Positions 5,655 to 9,097 of a stretch of DNA of 9,097 nucleotides are shown here, piece after piece. Numbering within the stretch: the stretch's first letter is position 1; the number at the start of each line of letters is the position of its first letter. The notes under the pieces are model-generated. The model did not search any database, was not told the origin of the DNA, and saw only the letters and a list, made by a program, of their open reading frames with translations. The translations under genes and the position numbers were made by a program. The stretch comes from Ramlibacter sp. (GTDB lineage: Bacteria; Pseudomonadota; Gammaproteobacteria; Burkholderiales; Burkholderiaceae). Location: NCBI GenBank assembly GCA_014376915.1, contig JACMQP010000303.1:1-9097 (forward strand), given 5' to 3'.

Positions 5655-6466
5655 ACGAGAACCTGACCAGCAAGTACATCCAGATCGCCGGCGTCGGGCA
5701 GACCTTCAAGACCGCCAAGGGCCCCTTCGCCGCGCTGCGGGACATCGACCTCACCGTCGCCAAGGGCGAGTTCGTCACGCTGATTGGGCATTCGGGCTGC
5801 GGCAAGTCGACGCTGTTGAACCTGATCGCCGGCCTGACGCGGCCGACGCAGGGCACGCTGATCTGCGCCAACCGCGAGATCGCCGGCCCGGGACCTGACC
5901 GCGGCGTGGTGTTCCAGAACCATTCTCTACTGCCGTGGCTCACCTGCTACGAGAACGTCCACCTGGCGGTGGAGCGGGTCTTCACCGCCACCGAAAGCAA
6001 GGCGCAACTGAAGGTCCGGACCGAGGCGGCGCTGGCGATGGTGGGCCTGACTCCCGCCGCCCAGAAGCGCCCCGGCGAAATCTCCGGCGGCATGAAGCAG
6101 CGGGTCGGCATCGCCCGGGCGCTGTCGATGGAGCCCAAGGTGCTGCTGATGGACGAACCCTTCGGCGCGCTGGACGCGCTCACCCGCGCCAAGCTGCAGG
6201 ACGAGCTGCTGCAGATCGTCGCAACCACCCACAGCACCGTTGTGATGGTGACGCACGACGTCGACGAAGCGGTACTGCTGTCCGACCGGATCGTGATGCT
6301 GACCAACGGTCCCGCCGCGACCATCGGCGAGATTCTCCCGGTGGATCTGCCGCGTCCGCGCAGCCGGGTCAAGCTGGCCGAGGATTCGCGATACGTGCAT
6401 TACCGCAAGACGGTGATCGACTTCCTCTACACCCGGCAATCGCACGTCGAAAAGCAGGCGGCCTGA
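5651..6466 (+). CDS. nrtD: Nitrate ABC transporter ATP-binding protein (single-domain, NrtD-type)
   Basis: Cytoplasmic ATPase that powers the NrtAB importer. The product has 271 residues, starting at a GTG that overlaps the nrtB stop. Complete ABC motifs: Walker A GHSGCGKST (46-54), Q-loop glutamine 89 (VVFQNHSLLPW), signature ISGGMKQRVGIARAL (144-158, with I in place of the usual L), Walker B VLLMDEPFGALDALT (164-178), and H-loop histidine 202 (VMVTHDVDEA). The length matches cyanobacterial NrtD; it lacks the NrtA-like regulatory C-terminal domain of NrtC. With only one ATPase gene here, the transporter probably uses a homodimer. The name nrtC is often used for this gene in proteobacteria. 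A gap of 87 bp follows. Confidence 0.93.
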   Translation: MNENLTSKYIQIAGVGQTFKTAKGPFAALRDIDLTVAKGEFVTLIGHSGCGKSTLLNLIAGLTRPTQGTLICANREIAGPGPDRGVVFQNHSLLPWLTCYENVHLAVERVFTATESKAQLKVRTEAALAMVGLTPAAQKRPGEISGGMKQRVGIARALSMEPKVLLMDEPFGALDALTRAKLQDELLQIVATTHSTVVMVTHDVDEAVLLSDRIVMLTNGPAATIGEILPVDLPRPRSRVKLAEDSRYVHYRKTVIDFLYTRQSHVEKQAA

Positions 6467-6508
6467 GGGAACCACTGCTGGCCGGACCCTGCGTACCCGG
6501 ACCTAGAA

Positions 6509-6539
6509 TGGTTGTGCCCTGCGTAGCGGGGTCCAACCA
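6509..6539 (+). promoter_or_regulatory. Strong hairpin between nrtD and the next gene, abutting its ribosome site
   Basis: TGGTTG (6509-6514) pairs with CAACCA (6534-6539). After one T-C mismatch, GCCCTGC (6516-6522) pairs with GCGGGGT (6526-6532), with two wobble pairs, around a GTA loop: 13 pairs in all. It ends two bases before AGGAG (6541-6545) of the downstream gene. TAGAAT at 6504-6509 resembles a -10 element but lacks a good -35. No T run follows, so it is more likely an mRNA-processing, stability or translation element than an intrinsic terminator. Confidence 0.5.
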
Positions 6540-6553
6540 CAGGAGCGAAACCG

Positions 6554-7735
6554 ATGCGCATCCAGCAAGCCCTGGCAAGAGCCATCCTGACCGGTCTGGC
6601 GGCGCTCGCCGCGCTGGCCCCGATCGCCGTCCACGCCGCCGACCCGATCAAGATCGGCCTGATCGTCCCCATGACCGGCCCGTTCTCCTACATGGGCCGG
6701 CAGATCGGCGCCGGCGTGTCGCTCTACCTGGCGCAAAACGGCAACACCGTGGCGGGCCGCAAGGTCGAGATCATCCTCAAGGACGACGCCGGCTCACCCG
6801 ACACCAGCCGCCGGCTGGCGCAGGAACTGGTGGTCAACGACAAGGTGACGGCGCTGGCCGGTTTCGGCCTGACGCCGCAGGCCTTTTCCACCGCCACCAT
6901 CGCCACCCAGAGCAAGACGCCGATGGTGGTGATGAACGCCGCCACCTCCTCCGTCACCGAGAAGTCGCCCTTCATCGTGCGCACCAGCATGACGCTGCCC
7001 CAGGTGACCGCCGGCATGGCGGAGTGGGCCTACAAGAACAAGGTCAACACGGTGGTGACGCTGGTGTCGGACTTCGGCCCAGGCCTCGACGCGGAGAAGG
7101 CGTTCAGGGAGATCTTCACCGCCAACGGCGGCCAGCTGCTCGCGGCGCTGCGCATGCCCATGATCACGCCCGACTTCGCTCCATTCCTGCAACGCGTGAT
7201 GGACGCCAGGCCGGAAGCGGTGTTCGTGTTTCTGCCCGCCGGCAGTTCCGCGGCGGTGTTCATGAAGCAGTTTGCCGAGCGCGGCCTGGCCAAGGCCGGC
7301 ATCCGTCTGATCGGCCCGGGCGACATCGTGGACGACGACGTGCTGGCCGAGATGGGCGACTCGGCGCTGGGTGTCATCAGCTCGCACCACTACTCGGCCG
7401 CCCACCCCTCGGCCATGAACAGGAGATTCGTGGACGCCTTCAGCAAGGCCAACAACGGCATGCGGCCCAACTTCATGGCGGTCGGCGGCTACGACGGCAT
7501 GCGCGTGCTCATGGAAGGCCACAAGACCACCAGGGGCGCCGGCGGCGAGGCCCTCGTCAACGCGATGAAGGGCCAGATCTTCGAAAGCCCGCGCGGCCAG
7601 GTGCTGATCGATGCCCAGACCCGCGACATCGTCCAGGACGTGTACATCCGCAAGGTGGAGCGCGTCGGCGGCAAGCTGTACAACGTGGAATTCGACGTCC
7701 AGAGGTTCGTCAAGGATCCGGGCAAGGCGCGATGA
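6554..7735 (+). CDS. ABC transporter substrate-binding protein, LivK/branched-chain amino acid type
   Basis: Periplasmic ligand-binding protein of the Peripla_BP_6 family, 393 residues, with AGGAG at 6541-6545. A Sec-type signal peptide (about 1-28) has a hydrophobic core and likely cleavage at VHA-ADP. The mature protein starts with IKIGLIVPMTGPFSYMG (32-48), the characteristic first lobe, and continues with the ligand-pocket region around 117-140 and DFGPGLDAEKAFR in the second lobe. No LivH, LivM, LivG or LivF homologue is in the window, so it is an orphan placed inside a nitrate cluster. It is unlike NrtA in fold and motifs, so it is not a second nitrate-binding protein of that family. 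It could serve a distant permease or act as a sensor; ligand unknown. The leftward gene at 1-878 belongs to the same broad family. Confidence 0.9.
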   Translation: MRIQQALARAILTGLAALAALAPIAVHAADPIKIGLIVPMTGPFSYMGRQIGAGVSLYLAQNGNTVAGRKVEIILKDDAGSPDTSRRLAQELVVNDKVTALAGFGLTPQAFSTATIATQSKTPMVVMNAATSSVTEKSPFIVRTSMTLPQVTAGMAEWAYKNKVNTVVTLVSDFGPGLDAEKAFREIFTANGGQLLAALRMPMITPDFAPFLQRVMDARPEAVFVFLPAGSSAAVFMKQFAERGLAKAGIRLIGPGDIVDDDVLAEMGDSALGVISSHHYSAAHPSAMNRRFVDAFSKANNGMRPNFMAVGGYDGMRVLMEGHKTTRGAGGEALVNAMKGQIFESPRGQVLIDAQTRDIVQDVYIRKVERVGGKLYNVEFDVQRFVKDPGKAR

Positions 7736-7738
7736 CAC

Positions 7739-7786
7739 GGTGCACGCACCAGGACCGGCTCACCTGCGGCCCGCTCCTGGTGCACC
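7739..7786. promoter_or_regulatory. Inverted repeat after the binding-protein gene, with two GGTGCAC half-sites
   Basis: CACCAGGA (7747-7754) is the inverse complement of TCCTGGTG (7775-7782), with flanking GGTG (7739-7742) and CACC (7783-7786) able to extend the pairing. As RNA this could end or protect the upstream transcript, though no T tract follows. As DNA, GGTGCAC occurs twice in direct orientation (7739-7745 and 7779-7785), 40 bp apart and about 128 and 88 bp upstream of the predicted nirB start. These resemble NtrC half-sites, but neither is a full dyad. Confidence 0.4.
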
Positions 7787-7843
7787 GATCCCGCCGAACC
7801 CCGGCACGCCCGACTCCGCACGCCGGCACGGCCGTTCGCCGCG

Positions 7844-7859
7844 TGGCACAGCTTTTGCG
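7844..7859 (+). promoter_or_regulatory. Sigma-54 promoter of nirB
   Basis: TGGCAC-AGCTT-TTGCG matches the sigma-54 consensus, with GG (7845-7846) and GC (7857-7858) separated by 10 bases. The start is predicted near 7870, immediately before the first hairpin of the leader. It shares its outer hexamer and TTGCG box with the nrtA promoter at 3265-3280. It shows that nirB has its own transcript start and need not depend on readthrough from the transporter genes. Confidence 0.85.
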
Positions 7860-7870
7860 TTGCCTCTTGC

Positions 7871-7931
7871 GGGCGTAACGAAGCGCCCAACCCCGGCGAA
7901 GGCCTGGGGGCCTGCGCACAACGGCGTGCGC
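7871..7931 (+). promoter_or_regulatory. ANTAR-target two-hairpin RNA in the nirB leader
   Basis: P1: GGGCGT (7871-7876), loop AACGAA (7877-7882), GCGCCC (7883-7888), closed by a T-G wobble. P2: GCGCAC (7914-7919), loop AACGGC (7920-7925), GTGCGC (7926-7931), a perfect 6-bp stem. Both hexaloops have A at position 1 and G at position 4, and the P2 loop is identical to P2 of the nrtA leader. A third hairpin, CCCCGGC-GAAG-GCC-T-GGGG (7891-7909), fills the linker. P1 starts at the predicted transcript start, as in the nrtA leader. No stem followed by a T run occurs before nirB, so how binding affects expression is unclear. Confidence 0.75.
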
Positions 7932-7992
7932 GATGGTCTGCCGATGTCAGGGCCCAGGTCCGCGCGGTGGCAGCACACTGGAGTCTGCGCCG

Positions 7993-9097
7993 ATGAAAAA
8001 ATCAAGGCTTGTGATGGTGGGCAACGGCATGGCCGGCGTGCGCACCCTGGAAGAACTGATCAAGGTGGCCCCCGAGCTGTACGACATCGCGGTGTTCGGC
8101 GCCGAGCCCCATCCCAACTACAACCGCATCCTGCTGTCGCCGGTGCTGGCCGGCGAACAGACGATGGCCGAGATCGTGTTGAACTCGTGGGACTGGTACA
8201 AGGACAACCACATCACCCTGCACGCCGGCAAGAAGGTGGTCAAGGTCGATCGCGTCAAGCGCATGGTGATCGCCGGGGACGGCACCGAGGAAGCCTACGA
8301 CCGGCTGCTGCTGTGCACCGGCTCCAATCCCTTCATCCTGCCGGTGCCGGGCAAGGACCTGGAGGGCGTGATCGCCTACCGCGACATCGCCGACACCAAC
8401 GCAATGATCGAGGCCAGCGAGAAGTACCGCAAGGCTGTCGTCATCGGCGGCGGGCTGCTCGGTCTCGAAGCCGCCAATGGTCTGATGAAGCGCGGCATGG
8501 AAGTGACCGTGGTCCACGTCATGCCGTGGTTGATGGAGCGCCAGCTCGACGACGTCGCCGGCAAGCTGCTGCAGAGGTCGCTGGAAGACCGCGGCCTGAA
8601 GTTCCTGATCGGCGCCCAGACGCAGGAACTGTTGGGCGGTGAAGACGGCCGTGTCACCGCCATCAGGTTCAAGGATGGCACCCAAGTCGAGACCGATTTG
8701 GTGGTGATGGCCGTCGGCATCCGCCCCAACACCCAGCTGGCCGAAAGCATGGGCCTGCACATCAACCGCGGAATCGTCGTCAGCGACACGATGCAGACGG
8801 TGACCGATGCGCGGATCTATTCGGTCGGCGAATGCGCAGCGCATCGCGGGATCGCGTACGGCCTGGTGGCACCGTTGTTCGAACAGGCCAAGGTCGCGGC
8901 CAACCACCTGGCGCAATTCGGCATCGGCCGGTATACGGGATCGCTGACTTCCACCAAGCTCAAAGTCACCGGTATCGATCTGTTCTCATGCGGCGATTTC
9001 ATGGGCGAGTCGTCGCAGCGCCCCGGGGACCCGGGCACCGAAGTCATCGTCTTGTCGGATCCTTTCGCCGGCGTCTACAAGAAACTGGTGATCAAGG
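7993..9097 (+). CDS. nirB: Assimilatory nitrite reductase [NAD(P)H] large subunit (5' part)
   Basis: Reduces nitrite to ammonium in the cytoplasm using NAD(P)H through FAD, an iron-sulfur cluster and siroheme. The window holds the first 368 codons of a protein usually about 800-850 residues long; no stop is reached. ATG 7993 has GGAG at 7980-7983. Visible: the FAD-binding GNGMAG (10-15), AEPHPNYNRILLSPVL (about 37-52), the NAD(P)H-binding VIGGGLLGLEAAN (about 149-161), MAVGIRPNT (about 237-245), and the second FAD contact SVGECAAHRG (about 277-286). The segment TSTKLKVTGIDLFSCGDF is characteristic of NirB proteins. The BFD-type iron-sulfur and siroheme domains must lie beyond the window. It is controlled by its own sigma-54 promoter and ANTAR-type leader. 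Small subunit nirD and nitrate reductase nasA are expected downstream but not seen. Confidence 0.95.
   Translation, partial: MKKSRLVMVGNGMAGVRTLEELIKVAPELYDIAVFGAEPHPNYNRILLSPVLAGEQTMAEIVLNSWDWYKDNHITLHAGKKVVKVDRVKRMVIAGDGTEEAYDRLLLCTGSNPFILPVPGKDLEGVIAYRDIADTNAMIEASEKYRKAVVIGGGLLGLEAANGLMKRGMEVTVVHVMPWLMERQLDDVAGKLLQRSLEDRGLKFLIGAQTQELLGGEDGRVTAIRFKDGTQVETDLVVMAVGIRPNTQLAESMGLHINRGIVVSDTMQTVTDARIYSVGECAAHRGIAYGLVAPLFEQAKVAANHLAQFGIGRYTGSLTSTKLKVTGIDLFSCGDFMGESSQRPGDPGTEVIVLSDPFAGVYKKLVIK

Noticed and set aside
6554..7735. Binding protein considered as UrtA (urea) of the urt operon
   Set aside because: It belongs to the same broad family, but I cannot see UrtA-specific motifs, and no urtBCDE genes follow.
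7825..7839. GGCACGGCCGTTCGCC considered as an additional sigma-54 promoter
   Set aside because: The downstream element does not place GC ten bases after GG. The TGGCAC box at 7844 is correct.
5935..7878. Open frame of 647 codons on the + strand
   Set aside because: It overlaps nrtD and the LivK-type gene in another frame. Its product is Arg/Pro/Gly-rich with no recognisable domain, as expected of a frame shadow in GC-rich DNA.
1..9097. CRISPR arrays, tRNA or rRNA genes, insertion sequences, phage genes
   Set aside because: No regularly spaced direct repeats, cloverleaf folds, transposase motifs or phage proteins were found on reading either strand.

Overview
The window is GC-rich, densely coded chromosomal DNA that looks like a betaproteobacterium, most likely order Burkholderiales. 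This rests on the protein families, the gene order and the codon use; no rRNA or marker gene confirms the taxon. It holds eight protein genes, the first and last cut by the window edges.

Left part (1-2456), housekeeping and stress genes: a leftward branched-chain-type ABC substrate-binding protein (3' end outside the window); a divergent small heat-shock protein (Hsp20); and leftward tsaD, which converges on hsp20 over a GC-rich hairpin.

Right part (2534-9097), nitrate assimilation: a NasT-type ANTAR-domain RNA-binding regulator; nrtA-nrtB-nrtD, an ABC importer for nitrate/nitrite with a Tat-exported binding protein; an orphan LivK-type binding protein; and the first 368 codons of nirB, the large subunit of assimilatory NAD(P)H nitrite reductase. 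Nitrate or nitrite is imported by NrtABD and reduced to ammonium by NirB with downstream partners not seen here.

The most interesting content is non-coding. Both gaps ahead of nitrogen genes (3167-3442 before nrtA, 7736-7992 before nirB) share one design: a near-consensus sigma-54 promoter (TGGCAC-N5-TTGCG), then, almost at the predicted transcript start, two stem-loops with hexanucleotide loops carrying A at position 1 and G at position 4, which is the RNA signature bound by ANTAR proteins. The second loop is identical (AACGGC) in both leaders. In the nrtA leader an intrinsic terminator with seven T follows, plus a small hairpin that would compete for its 5' arm. An NtrC-like site lies about 97 bp upstream of the predicted start. 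The nirB leader has the ANTAR hairpins but no visible intrinsic terminator. I infer dual control: NtrC/sigma-54 for nitrogen limitation and NasT-dependent readthrough for nitrate, with the regulator encoded immediately upstream of its targets. No nasS sensor gene is visible in the window.
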